From the NCBI GenBank assembly GCA_036852015.1, contig JAANDG010000557.1, positions 31,913 through 95,912 on the forward strand: a stretch of 64,000 nucleotides of DNA, written 5' to 3'. The translations under genes and the position numbers were made by a program. This stretch comes from Pelodera strongyloides (taxonomy: Eukaryota > Nematoda > Chromadorea > Rhabditida > Rhabditidae). Below the pieces are notes generated by a model. It did no database searches and was not told the DNA's origin. It worked only from the letters and a program-made list of their open reading frames with translations. This document shows, piece by piece, positions 26,017-37,559 of the stretch (position 1 is its first letter; every line of letters starts with the position of its first letter).

Positions 26017-26647
26017 GAAACGACAAACTGCGACAAACTTAGCCGCGGTCTTAAAAAAAAAGTACTAAATACAAGGATAATAAATATTAACAAAACAGAT
26101 TAAGCTTAACAAAACAATAAGTGTAAAACATAAACTTAGATTCCAATGTAAACGTAGAGCGTAATATTCTTATTTTGACTAATTATAATTATAAGAAGTT
26201 CGTCGGGAAATTTGTGCGTTACGTGCTTTTTCTACGAAAGTTTCCATTTCGCCACTGAATAAAAAGTTTTTGTGTGTTTTCCGTCCTAACTGAACTTTCG
26301 GAAAGACAGAAGTAGTGAAACAGCACTTGCCCCAAATTATTTACGTGCCGCATTGTGCACAAACGCTGATTTTGATTTTGTAAACACCCACTTCCACTTC
26401 GGGTGAAATTAGTGGTTATCCCAAAATGCGATAACATTTGAAACATGTCTTCATATCATAGACGAGTCACCAGAGTGACTTGTCACGTTGTCACAGATGT
26501 TGCAAGACTTGACAGAAGCTTCACCAGTGGGTTGAAGCAGTTCCATCCCAGTTGGTTTCGGCCTGATTTCGTAATTCCGCGAGCGAAGGTCGACCTCCAT
26601 CCGTAGTGAACGCAGCAACCTGAAACTGTTGCTGCTGTTAGCTGAGA

Positions 26648-26651
26648 TTCG

Positions 26652-26685
<34 letters not shown>
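26648..26685. repeat. CT microsatellite
   Basis: (CT)n with one tttct interruption. It gives Ser-Leu and Arg-Glu strings in overlapping ORFs, which are therefore rejected as genes. Confidence 0.9.
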
Positions 26686-27194
26686 CATTTGTTAGATTTG
26701 CATGCACACACACACTTGACCTCCGGAGTTGTTATATTTTCGTTCCGTTTTGAGCGTCAACCAAGAATGGGTTGTTTGGACGTTCATGTATTTCATTCCT
26801 CGAAGCAGGTGACAGTCTTGCTACTGACAATTAGTGCTATTTAGCAAAGGTGCGGCGGTAGCATTCTACAACACAATGCGAAAATGTTCTGGGGTAACAT
26901 GAATTGAGTTATATCATGAATTGAGAACCGCGGTATGATGCGGTGGCCTGACCATGTTAATTCACTGTAGGATTCGTTTTGTAAAAATGGTGTAATTCTG
27001 CGTATCTTTGCCCCCTATCGATGAAACTCGTCTCTTTGGAATACTGTCAATAGCTTTCTGGAAGGTTGCTCACGAATGGCATAATAAAACGATGGGATAA
27101 GCGTCAATCCCGCGTGTCGGTCGGAAAAACAGAAGTAACAAAAAGTTGGATATGCAGGAGTTCACATGGCTTTTCCAGTATACTTTATTGGCAG

Positions 27195-27410
27195 TTCTTA
27201 CAACGTGAAACTTCGCGCCATCGCCGCGCAAAATTGGCGCCATCGCCGCGCGTAAAAAGAGGCTCCGCCACAGCGGGGCGGCGCATTCACTTTGCGCCAC
27301 AGGCGCGCGGCGATTCCGCCTGGGGTCCGCGGCGATGGCGCGGAGGTTGCGCGGCGATGGCGCGAGGGTTGCGCGGCGATTGCGCGAAATGGGCACGAAT
27401 CGAGCATACC
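27195..27410. repeat. GC-rich fold-back built on gcgccatcgccgcgc
   Basis: Left arm: cgcgccatcgccgcgcaaaa and gcgccatcgccgcgcg. Right arm: gcggcgatggcgcgg and gcggcgatggcgcgag, inverted. The GC island interrupts AT-rich DNA and opens all frames, producing ORFs of 67-133 codons on both strands that are not genes. Similar islands occur at 30845-30990 and 45565-45840. Confidence 0.7.
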
Positions 27411-27958
27411 GTACCCCGTACTGGCCGTACTACCACCTTACCAATCCGACTACTGTACAATACATAACTAGAACAAAACGACAACAACAAAAAAAAACAT
27501 ATTTATTCAAGCATAATAGCACAAACAACACTGGAAAACTCTACGAATTAAATTCAGCGGTAAAAATCAATAAATAAAAACCGTTATGCGAATTAAATTA
27601 TGGTTGTAAGGTAATTAAATAATGCACACATTGAAAATAAAAATAAGTTGTCAGAGCGATCAACAAATAGAAAACGACAAAAGGGTTCTTAATAGAAAAC
27701 TAACGACTAACGGCCACGGGTCAGGGACTTCATTTGATTACCTCAAATATCCAGTATTTAAATGCTCCTACTACGAAGATATAATATTCTACAATCTACA
27801 AAAATAGGTGAGGGAAAGTATAAAGTATTATTGTCCAATTCTAGAGCATAGATTAGAAACCGAGTCGTCCGAGTCATCCAAAAATACGTTTCAAAGCCGA
27901 ATGTTGCAACACTTTAAATCTAGAATTTGCCTACAGAAATGCAAACGTAATAGAGTAA

Positions 27959-28270
27959 TTAACTGCTGTTTCGCGAGGCCGAAACAGGGCGAATCTGGCC
28001 CAAAAATCATTCAGCGATTCAGCGTTGCTTTCACTTTCCATACATAAGCGCAATTTGAAACTCGCTGCAAAAATTGAAGATCAGGGTCAATTTGAATTAG
28101 TACAGATCTTGCATGCAAGTATGATAATAACAGCTATTACGTGTACTAATTCAAATTTGTCTCTGATCTTCAATTTGTGCAGCAAGTTTCTCAATGAGTT
28201 TCTAGATGGAAAGTGAAAGACGCCCTGAGTGATTTTTTGAGGTGTTTCGCGTTTCCGAAACAGCAGTTAA
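27959..28270. mobile_element. 312-bp fold-back element (ttaactgctgtttcg ends)
   Basis: The ends ttaactgctgtttcgcgagg and cgcgtttccgaaacagcagttaa are inverted. Further paired arms are ctttcactttccat/atggaaagtgaaag and aattgaagatcaggg/ctctgatcttcaatt. A non-autonomous DNA transposon (MITE) is the simplest reading. Confidence 0.8.
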
Positions 28271-28345
28271 ATACTCCATTAAAGTGAAGTTGTGAAAAAC
28301 TGACAATAAATGTAATTAAATAAAAATGCATGTAAAATACTAGAT

Positions 28346-28491
28346 TCAAAACCGGCCTGTTTTTGAAACACAGCGTGGGCAACTTTATTATTCATTTAGC
28401 TCGATTTTCATTCTAATTTATGCTCCTTCACATAAGCTGCATAAGAATGATGGTGCACTATATTCAAAAACCGGCCGGTATTTCGCTTTAA
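28346..28491. mobile_element. MITE family B copy (internally shortened)
   Basis: Left aaaaccggcctgtttttgaaac, right aaaaccggccggtatttcgctt, with the tttatgctccttcacataag arm. At about 145 bp it is shorter than other copies. Confidence 0.75.
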
Positions 28492-28516
28492 TAGGCAGCA
28501 CACAATAAGTAAACAC

Positions 28517-28888
28517 CAAGTATAAAATACAGAAATGTATAACACCAACCGAATGGTTTAAGATCGGGTGGTGATGGTTCCAATTGAGATTTCTTCGTTC
28601 AAACGGGGCCCATTGGAAATGAAGAAAATTGTCCCAACGATTGCGTAGTGCAGGATTCACCTGAAAACACACCTAACTTGACTCCTTGACTGGAAAATGA
28701 AACGGTGAATTAGTAGAATTAGTATGATTATTAGTGAACATACAGCACAACGTAATCTTGAAATCACAATGTTTTAAAAGAAAAATAAGAGAAGAAACTT
28801 ACAGGCATTGTAGGGTAAATGGAGCTATTCTTGAGCCAAATTGTAGCGCGATTGATCCTCGGAAGACACAGTGAGCGTCATAACCTTA
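28517..28888 (-). other. Possible exon pair of an unrecognised gene
   Basis: A minus-strand open stretch ending near 28819 at a gtaagt donor (residues DAHCVFRGSIALQFGSR) may join one starting near 28660 (NPALRNRWDNFLHFQWAPF...NHHHPILNHS) that runs into a hydrophobic segment. Composition is protein-like and a splice donor is present, but I recognise no domain and cannot extend the chain. A MITE lies directly downstream. Confidence 0.2.
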
Positions 28889-29408
28889 AAGCGAAAAAAT
28901 AGTCGCGAAACGAAACACAAATTGAAAACAGAACATCAATCCGCCTACAAATTTAAATTAGGAAAAGATATGACCAATACGAAAAGTAACATACACCTAA
29001 GCGATCCAGTCCAGAAGCACAAACATCCGATCCGGAGAAGCGAGCACCAGACAAGACAACGGCAACGAAGTAGCGCATTCCGTGATCTGAACGCGTCATT
29101 TTTTCGTAAGTTAAAAATACGCAAGTACGGCATAAAGTAACAAAATTTTATATTTAATATCACTACTTTTTCACACTACCATCAATCAGATACAACATCA
29201 AGTACATGGAACAAGTGCGGACGGTTTCTAGGTCGTGCTTCTTCAATCCGCGGGGGAATGTGGAGGGGAGATTTTTCTCGATAATGTCGATCCTTGATCT
29301 TTCCAATGAGGTTTTGTGGAGTTATACAGAGTGTTTGCCGACGAGATGAAAGGACAAATCCCTCGAAGTCTACAGGCTAGGCAATGGGGGATTCGCCTCG
29401 ATTTTCCC

Positions 29409-29505
29409 CGCCTCGGTGGCATTGAGTGTGTGTTGTGGCTGGATTCGAACTCGGGTCGGCTGACTGCGAAGCGCGGACGTTTCCAATGGGCCACCGAGGC
29501 CCCCA
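29409..29505 (-). repeat. tRNA-like sequence bounded by an 11-bp inverted repeat
   Basis: On the minus strand, GTGGCCCATTGGAAACG resembles an A box and GAGTTCGAATCCAGCC a B box at tRNA-like spacing, with a CGCTTCGCAGTC middle. The block is bracketed by gcctcggtggc and gccaccgaggc, which could replace an acceptor stem. No proper anticodon stem forms. Likely a tRNA-derived SINE head or pseudo-tRNA. Confidence 0.45.
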
Positions 29506-30844
29506 TAATTTTGGCCGAAGGCCGAACCTCTTTAAATATACTGCTTTCATCGACATCTACGCTTCAATGTATCCAAGAGTAGGCGTCCACCGAGCTGTCC
29601 ATTCACAACAGGTTTCTTCTCGTGTTTCAGCTATAAAAAGTAAAATGAGTAAATTATCTACGCATTATATTCGATATAGACAACAACAAAATACGTCACT
29701 TCCACACTGCTGTATGTACGTAATTGCAAAATAATGTTCAGAGCTGGTTAATTAACCAGGACTGGGAGCAACGAGTCAGTCAAATGGCTGGGCCAATTAC
29801 CAGCTAAATCTTATTTTTCGAACTCATTACCCGCCCTGAATTTTCGAATGTCATACCGGAAGTTACCAACAATATACATTGATCACGCCCATAGGCAGTG
29901 GATACTCTCATTGACCAATATTCTAGCTAGATACAAACACATAAATTCGGTGGCAACGCCGGAACGGAACGGTATAGCAAGTTGAATTTACATTTTCCAA
30001 AGTATAATGGAAGTTGCAGACTCGTACCGATCATACGATATAGTCAATAAATCGGTCTATAAAAGGAACACACCTGGCCGTTGCATTTCGGTGACCCCAG
30101 CACAGCAATAGACCTCCCCAGCCAGCACGCTGCATTGGTGGGAATTATTGCTTTGCTTCACCTAATAAGAGAAATGAGAACACAAGGCAGAATAACAAAC
30201 AAGAAACTAATTGGACAACCTAGTGCCTATTGCTTTGCTTGGATGCTTATGGTTTATGGTAACAGAAAAAGAACTCACGTCCAATAATTCCTCCGTCGTT
30301 TCCAATCGGCTGTTTCCACATGTATGGCTGAAGTGATCATGCACGTCAAATACGAATCTGAAAAACAACGGGAACAGCTAAAAAAACTACAAATGTTTAA
30401 ATTCTCTTCTCATGTGATGTGGTGCTCTAAAACATGCAAAAAAAACAGTATATTTTGCTAGCAAATATACATAGTAACAAAGGGGTTACTTTCATGAAAT
30501 GATACTTAAAAAGCAGATGTTTAAAAAAAGAACAACGCCTAAAAATACGTATTTTCTGGCTATAAAAGACAAGTAAACAACGTATTGCTTTACACACTTC
30601 CCCATTTAGTGTGCTAAACAAACGCTACTCTAAGTTTCAGACAAGTAATGGAATAATACAACAATAATTCTATAAGAAAGAAGAAAAAAGCAAAGAAAAA
30701 TTATTTCAGAAAAAAAAGCAAAAAAGCAAAAAAAAATTCACGAAAATTTGCGCAAACTTTGTGTCTAATTACGGTGATTGGTGCAGTGTTGGGGGAGTGT
30801 TGACAATTCTATGTACGGTACTTTCCGTGCATTTTAATAAATAA

Positions 30845-30990
30845 CATCTGGCGGCCCCACGGCGCACCTGGGGCGCACCAGCCGCGGATCCGTTTTTGGG
30901 ATCGTGACTATTTGCGCCGCGATACCGCCGTGTGACCGCCGCGCAACATTTTTGCGCCATAGGAACGCCGCGCAGCCGCGGAGTTTCCCC
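30845..30990. repeat. GC-rich island related to the 27.2-kb fold-back
   Basis: Dense cgccgcg, gcgcacc and ccgcggatccg motifs, ending ccgcgcagccgcggag. The overlapping 86- and 102-codon ORFs on both strands are GC artefacts. Confidence 0.5.
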
Positions 30991-31817
30991 AGTGTACAGG
31001 AGGAGGAGGAGAACTAGCGCTATTTCAAATTGCGAACAGGCCCAACACCACGCATGCACCAGTTTTTGGACAAGCAAGATTCTATTCTCTTATTCTCTAC
31101 GGCTGCAATTTCGCACAATTTCTTTTCAGTGTTTCTGTCAAACGAATAAACAGAGAACGGGGTCGGATACGCAGGTCCGCAGGTGTTCATAACGGCAGTA
31201 GAATAAATATACGTGGACCATGTTAGCTCCCAAGGTCAAGAAGTTTTCATGTCTTTGGAACGAAAATTGGATATTTTTAGGTCCATGCAGAGGCCAACCC
31301 TTCCCCTCCCACCAGTTTGGCACAAATTTACCCTTTGCTGCCTTACATCAATTTAAGGTATATCTAGTGTAGTCCTAAGTTGGGAGAACGCGAAATTTGT
31401 AATTCATTAGTACACGTTGATGAACCTCGCCGGCTCTGAGCTCACGCACAGTTACTTTCCTATACATTACGTATTATTCGAATAAAATAAGTGGAGTCCT
31501 GATCCACCATGTACTTTAAAACCATTATTAGTTGGGCGTTTTGCTGAGATAAATGTCGAAAGGCGGGATTTCGAGTTATCGTTAACGTTGTGTGAAATAT
31601 CACTATCGATTACACCTCGGCTATGGTTATGTTGCTTCCGGCTTACGCTTACAGTAGCTAGGTCATAGAGAAACGGTTTATCTATGCATCCCCGTATCAA
31701 TGCGTGGCATTGTTGCTCTGTCAAGCATGATACAAACCCGGTCAGAATCAGAGGCGACAAAGGACACATGAAAGCCTCAGTTTATGTCCATGGTAACCCT
31801 CCGGGCTTTGTGCTTCT

Positions 31818-32533
31818 ACCAATTACACCGAATAAAGGATTGAAGATAAAGCTTGTTTGCGTATCGATATTATGAAGGTGTGTTATCCACTGTATCGCAA
31901 AGGGAGGTTTTCATGTAATGCAATGTAATGAAAATTGTACTTTGTGAGTAGGTGGATAACACACCGTACACCACTCTTCTTTCGCGGCGATTCAAACTTG
32001 GATGCGCAGGTCATCCGCGCATACTGTAGCGATTCCTCGTTGCGGCAAATCGCATTTTGTTCTTCATCTAGGCTTTTGACGCCTAGGGTCCCACCTCCGC
32101 CCCTATGACAAGGTTCACCACCAAAAAAAAAAAAAAAAAAGAGATAAAGGCTAGGATATAAGGGCTGTTGTTGCGGATCTCCTGCATTCGGACTAATTTT
32201 TCACCCTAGACACACCCGCTCATAAAGGTGTGTATTTTCAGAAATTGGTAAGTTTAGGGGTCTTATAGGTCTTCTATCTCTCAACCTTTTGTATGAATTT
32301 TATTGGTCTTTGTTGGTGGATTATATCGTAATTTATTTTTCGGTCTCTTTTTGCCTTTTCCACCGTGTTTAGGGTGAGTGTTCTCATGTCTCGTAATATT
32401 AATTGTTCTGTTCCTTTGTATGTGCCTAATTTCAATTGGTAGGCTTACAAAATTTGACACTATCGGTTTTTCCTAATATTTACGGTATTTACCCTCATAA
32501 TTGATTTAAAGAAGTTGTTGCTTGTTACCATTG

Positions 32534-32566
<33 letters not shown>

Positions 32567-32768
32567 GTTTGTCGTGGCCTATTCATGGAATAATATAACG
32601 TGTGTGCTGTATGTGACGTATCCCTAGAGTTAAAAATTGCTGTAAAAACCACCAATTACACCGAATAAAGGATTGAAGATAAAGCTTGTTTGCGTATCGA
32701 TATTATGAAGGTGTGTTATCCACTGTATCGCAAAGGGAGGTTTTCATGTAATGCAATGTAATGAAAAT
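31818..32768. repeat. Pair of identical 118-bp direct repeats 833 bp apart
   Basis: 31818-31935 and 32651-32768 are identical over 118 bp (accaattacaccgaataaag to atgcaatgtaatgaaaat). Just after the first copy, ggtggataacacacc inverts ggtgtgttatccac within the repeat. The interval holds an 18-base A run (32122-32139) and a TA microsatellite (32537-32566). Identity implies recent duplication; terminal direct repeats of a small element are possible. Confidence 0.85.
32537..32566. repeat. TA microsatellite
   Basis: About 15 consecutive TA dinucleotides. Confidence 0.9.
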
Positions 32769-33079
32769 ATTTGTTTGCGAAATTTGTTCATACCTTACAC
32801 CTGATTTTGTCGATTATAACTAAGTGTATCTCCACAAACCAATATTAAACATAGCACAATTAACGGTAAAATAATGATAACTTTTCTATTGGTCAGCACA
32901 TGTTTGTTTTGTTGCTCTATTCTATTACTTACTGATATGTGTTACAAGTTTGAATTTAGGGAAATAACCTAAGTATGCCGTATACCACAGGATAGCGAGT
33001 GCCGTGCTTTCGACAAAAATGCAGGAACGAAAATGATGAGCGTTTACTTTTTTTTTCTAGCATGAATAGAGTATTCTTT

Positions 33080-33157
33080 TATTCAAGTATTCAAGGTTCA
33101 AATATGCTTTATATTCAAGGTTCAAATATGCTTTATATTCAAGGTTCAAATATGCTT
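33080..33157. repeat. Three tandem copies of a 24-bp unit
   Basis: tattcaaggttcaaatatgctt occurs three times in a row. Immediately after, aaacgacatgaa is inverted at 33231-33245 (ttcatgtcgttt), forming a hairpin. Confidence 0.85.
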
Positions 33158-33596
33158 AAACGACATGAAAACCTCTTCCTCACGGCGTTGCGCTCTTTTA
33201 ATGAGTATAATAAATATTCAAAATATAATATTCATGTCGTTTAAGCATATTCAACCGACGCTTGTCACTTATCAAATCGAATCAATCTTCAGAGAGATAT
33301 TGCACTAACGCCACGCATTCTCGATTGACTGAAATGGTGGTTGTACTGTAAAGGTGAGCTTTTCTAAAATTTGGTTTTAATGTTAACTACTGTTGAAGCC
33401 TATGATCCTTTTAAAAAATGTGCGTATTCATTGCTTAACTTCTTTTTCTACCACAGTTCTTTTCAGGTATTGAAGAAAATTGTGATCAGAACAACGAAGG
33501 CCAGCTACTTACTTTGCGCCAAACTGAGCCACAAGAAAATGAACATGCCAAAGGAACTTGAAAGTTAGTTTTTATGAGTAGTATTTTTAGTTTGCT

Positions 33597-33624
33597 ATTA
33601 TTATTATTATTATTCTTATTAGTA

Positions 33625-33665
<41 letters not shown>
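33597..33665. repeat. (ATT)n microsatellite
   Basis: ATT/TAT trinucleotide run with two small interruptions, directly abutting the 3' end of the Helitron-like element at 33671. Confidence 0.9.
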
Positions 33666-33670
33666 GTATA

Positions 33671-33907
33671 CCAGTCGGCTCACGCCGCCTGAGGCGACTT
33701 ACATGGAAATATGATTGGTTTAGCATGGGCATACTTATATAGAAAGTTTCAAACGTATCATAAGAAATTCACTTAATAGGAAACAATTGCATATGCATAG
33801 ATATTGAGCTGCGAAACTCTTTTTATACCCGAACACGAAATTTGCATTTCGTAACGCACATCGGTATGCAAATTAGGCTACAGTTACTCTTTTATATAAT
33901 AAGAAGA
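33671..33907 (-). mobile_element. Miniature Helitron-like element (237 bp)
   Basis: Read on the minus strand it starts TCTTCTTATTATATAAAAGAG after a host A. It ends with a GC-rich hairpin, gtcgcctcaggcggcgtgag, then ccgaCTGG before a host T. This is the A|TC...CTRR|T signature of Helitrons without a target-site duplication. The same termini occur at 42088-43780 and 57238-57447. Confidence 0.7.
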
Positions 33908-34716
33908 TTAGAACTTTAATCCGGCGTATGCTGTGGCCAAAATGTGTGAAGCATCCATAACTGAACAGTTCTGGATTATTCTTAGCCATATGCATTAGTA
34001 TTAGTTTTTAAATAAGTGTTTGTCATTGCATTTCAGTGGTAATTCGTGGCATCAACGAGGATGTGGTTCAGCACATACAGAAGCAACAAGCAACTTCGGA
34101 TGTTGCAGGCGCGAAGATACGCTGAATGAAACTTCGCTGCTGCGACCAAGATTTCCGTTATGTAATGGTTTTCGATATTCCATGTTGTTGTGCATGGACA
34201 CCACTTCCTAGAATTTATTTTGTTTGTTTCCACAAGTTTTGCTTGCTTCTGTATACAAGAGTTTATATAAGCGCTCATCGAGAGTGGTCATAGTTGCGCA
34301 AATTACTGATTTTATGTGTGGATTATTAACGATTAAAGCTCTGCGATTCAACATTACTCTTGCTTTGATCATTGCACTAGAAACGGTATATGTATATGTT
34401 TTATAGATGTGTTCTAAACAACCTAGTTATCGTTTTAGCTCTGGTATTTAGGAAAAATCTTTCCTACGAAAGTCGTGTTTTTGTATCTAGTTGGTTAGAC
34501 TCCTGCCAATTAGCCATTTATGTCCTATATTACCAATTGTAAATTTTATACATTTGTTTATTATATACGTAGAGACAATTTCATGTTTTTATGACCGTTG
34601 GATTTTATTGTAAAATAATAAACAACTTTAAAATTGGTGGTTCTGTTTCTGTTTTAATATTTGCATATTTTTTATTTATGCTAATTAGAAGGGGTCACGC
34701 CCATTTTTTCCAAAGT

Positions 34717-35150
34717 TCGCCTACACCAGGCCTACACCAGGCCCACACCAGGCGCACCTCACGCCGGCACCTGGCCTACACTGCGCCCGAAATGGGTGGG
34801 CCGCCATGTCTGGGCCCACCCATTTTTTGTAGTCCGCGCACCGGCCATATGCCGGCCGCGCACGCGCCAAAGTATCGCGTTGTAGTGAAGGCAGCAACCT
34901 GAAATTGTTGCTGATGTACTATCTGTTTAGAAGACTCCCTCTCTCTTCTCTCCCTCTCTCTTCTCTCCACTGAGGAAACTTGGCCGGTGCGCGGCCTACA
35001 CCAGGCCCGAAAAAGGTGGGCCGCCTACACCTCGCCTACACCAGGCGCACCTCTCGCCCAGAGAAGGAGAGTAGCTCCGTGTGACATGAAAAGGTGGGCG
35101 GCTCGTGGGCCTGAGGTGCGCCTGGTGTAGGCCTGGTGTAGGCGAACAAA
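34717..35150. repeat. GC-rich fold-back with gcctacaccaggc arms
   Basis: ttcgcctacaccaggcctac and cccacaccaggcgcacctca at the left are inverted at the right as gaggtgcgcctggtgtaggc and cctggtgtaggcgaa. The interior repeats gaaaaaggtgggccgcctac variants and a ctctctctt tract. Confidence 0.75.
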
Positions 35151-35389
35151 AATACACGTTATACTAAAGTTACACAGGTAAGTGTCTCTCTATTGATCGT
35201 TTCTACGCAGCCAAATGAGACTTGTCGCATTTCGCGCAAACGGCATTCTCGTTTTTCTTCGAAAATAACTCAATTATGTTTATTCTTGTCTGTATTTTTT
35301 TTTGTAGTCTTATTTCTTTTGTCGCTTTATTGTTAGGCACTCAGTTAGGTTCGTAATAACCGTGCTACCCAGCTATTGTCTGTGTTAAT

Positions 35390-37270
35390 TGTACCATGTT
35401 TAATATTTGCTTGTGAAATTTGTTCATTGTTTGCTTGACTTATTTATAACTAAATCGGGTGTAAGTTATGAACAAATTCTGCATGCCATAAACTATAAAC
35501 TTATGAAAACTTATATTGGTCAACAAATGTTTGTTTTGCTGTTCTATATTACTACCGGCTTGTGTTTCAAGTTTAACTTTAGGGAAAGAATCTGCGTAAA
35601 CCAGAGGATAACGCAATCGATTCTACAAGTATGCAGGAAAATAAGGTTGTCTGTAAAGGTAAGCGTTTGGTTACGAAAATGGTAATACCGTTTCTTTCTT
35701 TTTTTCTCAGCTGAAGCATGAAGAGGGTATTATTTTGTTTAAGTAGGAAGTAGGATCGGTTAAAAAACGTCTTTAAAATAAAGCTTGTTACTTATACTTA
35801 TTTACTCGAATGAAATTTCAGAGAGTTCCCGCGCAATCGATTCATTCTTGATTGACCGAAATGATATTTACAAGTCCGTCATACTGTAAAGGTGAGCATT
35901 TCTGAAATTCGATTTTAATGCTAATTAATTCTGAAACCGATGGTACCTTCTGCAAATGTGCGTACCATAGTCTTTTGAGATATTGGAGAAAATTGATCAC
36001 ACAACGAAGGCCAAATATTACCAGAACATGAGCACTGGAAAAGAAACTTGAAAGTGAGTTTTATGAGTAGTATTTTTATTTATGTATCATTATTAATTAT
36101 TACTATCAGTATTAGTATACTTTCAGTGTACGCAAATAATCCCTCGTACAATATGGCCAAAAAGTGTGAAGCGTCCATTTCTTTGCATATCTTGAATATA
36201 TTCTTAACCACAGGCTATAGTATTAGTTAGAATTAAAACCGCCATTTGGAAATTAATATTATTATTATTACATTTCAGTGGCAATTCTTGAGATCAACGA
36301 GGAATGCTTCAGCACAGAGGGATTCAATATCGGATGTTGCAGTCGCCAAGATGCGCTGTAGAAATACTTGGCTGGTACCTATTTAATAATTTTCAATATC
36401 TTTTTGTTTCGTTCTATAGGTCTCATGTAATTAAAGGGTCAGGCTCACGAGATAAACAATGTTTTTATACTTTAACATAATATTGCTATTCTCCATACGA
36501 GTTTACACATGGGAACGCCACGTTGTAGATATAGCTATTAGGCAGGCAATTAGAACATCCGGACACTCTGTATTATCGTACATAGTTGCGTTTACACGGG
36601 CGAGTTAATCAGTGTGTATGCAAATTTAAGACTGTCGCTTATAATACTAGCAAAATGCTTTGATTTGTATATAACCTAATGCATACATACAGCTTCCGCC
36701 TTAATATGCAAAAAAATACGACAATATGGAGTATACGGAGAATGTAATTGCCGATTCTAATTGCTGTATCTAAGCAATGCCATTCCATGTGTAAACTCGT
36801 ATGGAGAATAGGAATATTATACGAATGTATAAAAACAATGTTTATCTCGTGAGCCTGACCCTTTAACACGATGTTGTTTTTTTGCATGGACACCGCTCCT
36901 TAGATTTTGCTTCGCTTGCTTAGTATAGCCTTCGTTCTTCTAGTGCTTATCGATAATGGTTTACGTGGCACAAATAACTGTGAACATTTTTGTGTGGATT
37001 AGTAACGGTTCAAGCTCTCCGATTCAACATTACTCTTATTTTGATTATTTCACTAGACACAATTTTGGTTATTTCACTAGACACAAGCAATATTGACGCG
37101 TATTCCCGTTCGAAACAAGTTACCACCTTATTTATGCTGTTCATTCTAGGCAAAATATTTCCTCCGAAAGTCGTGTTTCATGTCATAGGTTAGGCTACTG
37201 TCAATTATGTGCTAGTATTAATAACGTATAATTGTACACATTTTGCTCATTATATACAACGAGACAGTTT
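35390..37270 (+). pseudogene. Copy B of the degenerate tandem duplication
   Basis: Parallel to copy A in block order. The penultimate block reads ILEKIDHTTKAKYYQNMS then stops; the last could read AILEINEECFSTEGFN then stops after 26 residues. Small indels relative to copy A change the frame, so at least one copy is broken if either ever coded. A 436-bp fold-back element (36431-36866) is inserted in copy B only. No family is recognised; a non-coding duplicated repeat is possible. Confidence 0.4.
36431..36866. mobile_element. Fold-back element (ttaaagggtcaggctcacgag ends)
   Basis: The left end ttaaagggtcaggctcacga is inverted at the right as tcgtgagcctgaccctttaa. Arms extend about 75 bp through aaacaatgttttta and ctccatacgagtttacac. 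It is absent from the equivalent site in duplicate copy A. Related termini occur at 47459-47924. Confidence 0.85.
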
Positions 37271-37559
37271 TCGTGATTTATATGATTGTTGTATTTATTG
37301 TAAAGTAATTTAAATGCGTGGTCTAACAACAGCAACATTCAATTTGCTCTTGTGTTTAGTGTGAAAATGTTGTGTGTGTGTGTGTTTTCCCCCATTTGGC
37401 ATTGGTCCAGAGTGTGATTTGGCTCCTATCCAAGGTGCACCCCAGTATCCCTACCCTCTGCGTCTCTCTTCGTATACTTATCTGTACAGGCTATGGAGTG
37501 GTGATTGGTACAGGCTATGGGGTGGTGATATCTGAATTTCTATCATATACGACGTCAAA

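Larger units (their letters stand above)
32770..34560 (+). pseudogene. Copy A of a degenerate tandemly duplicated segment (unknown gene remnant?)
   Basis: Shares a colinear series of blocks with 35390-37270: gaaatttgttcat at the left, tttagggaaa, cag-agag...ctgtaaaggtgagc, a block with attg(a)agaaaattg...cttgaaag(t/g)gag, a ttttagtg-gtatt intron, cag-tgg(t/c)aattc...atcaacgagga, and a 3' part with ttcaacattactctt. The cag and gt(g/t)ag borders look like splice sites. In copy A the last two blocks can join as VLKKIVIRTTKASYLLCAKL... then VIRGINEDVVQHIQKQQ, but earlier blocks have stops. I recognise no family. A triple 24-bp repeat (33080-33157), an ATT microsatellite (33597-33665) and a small Helitron (33671-33907) interrupt it. 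Confidence 0.45.

Noticed and set aside
26451..26844. ORFs with Ser-Leu or Arg-Glu runs
   Set aside because: Translation of the CT microsatellite.
27066..27490. ORFs of 133 codons (plus) and 108 codons (minus)
   Set aside because: Both run through the gcgccatcgccgcgc fold-back; GC-rich inverted arms open all frames.
30081..30287. 68-codon plus ORF with ALVGIIALLHLIREM
   Set aside because: A single hydrophobic stretch, no splice partners, no recognised family.
33080..33660. CRISPR-like regular repeats
   Set aside because: The 24-bp units are directly tandem without spacers, and the rest is a microsatellite. The window is eukaryotic.
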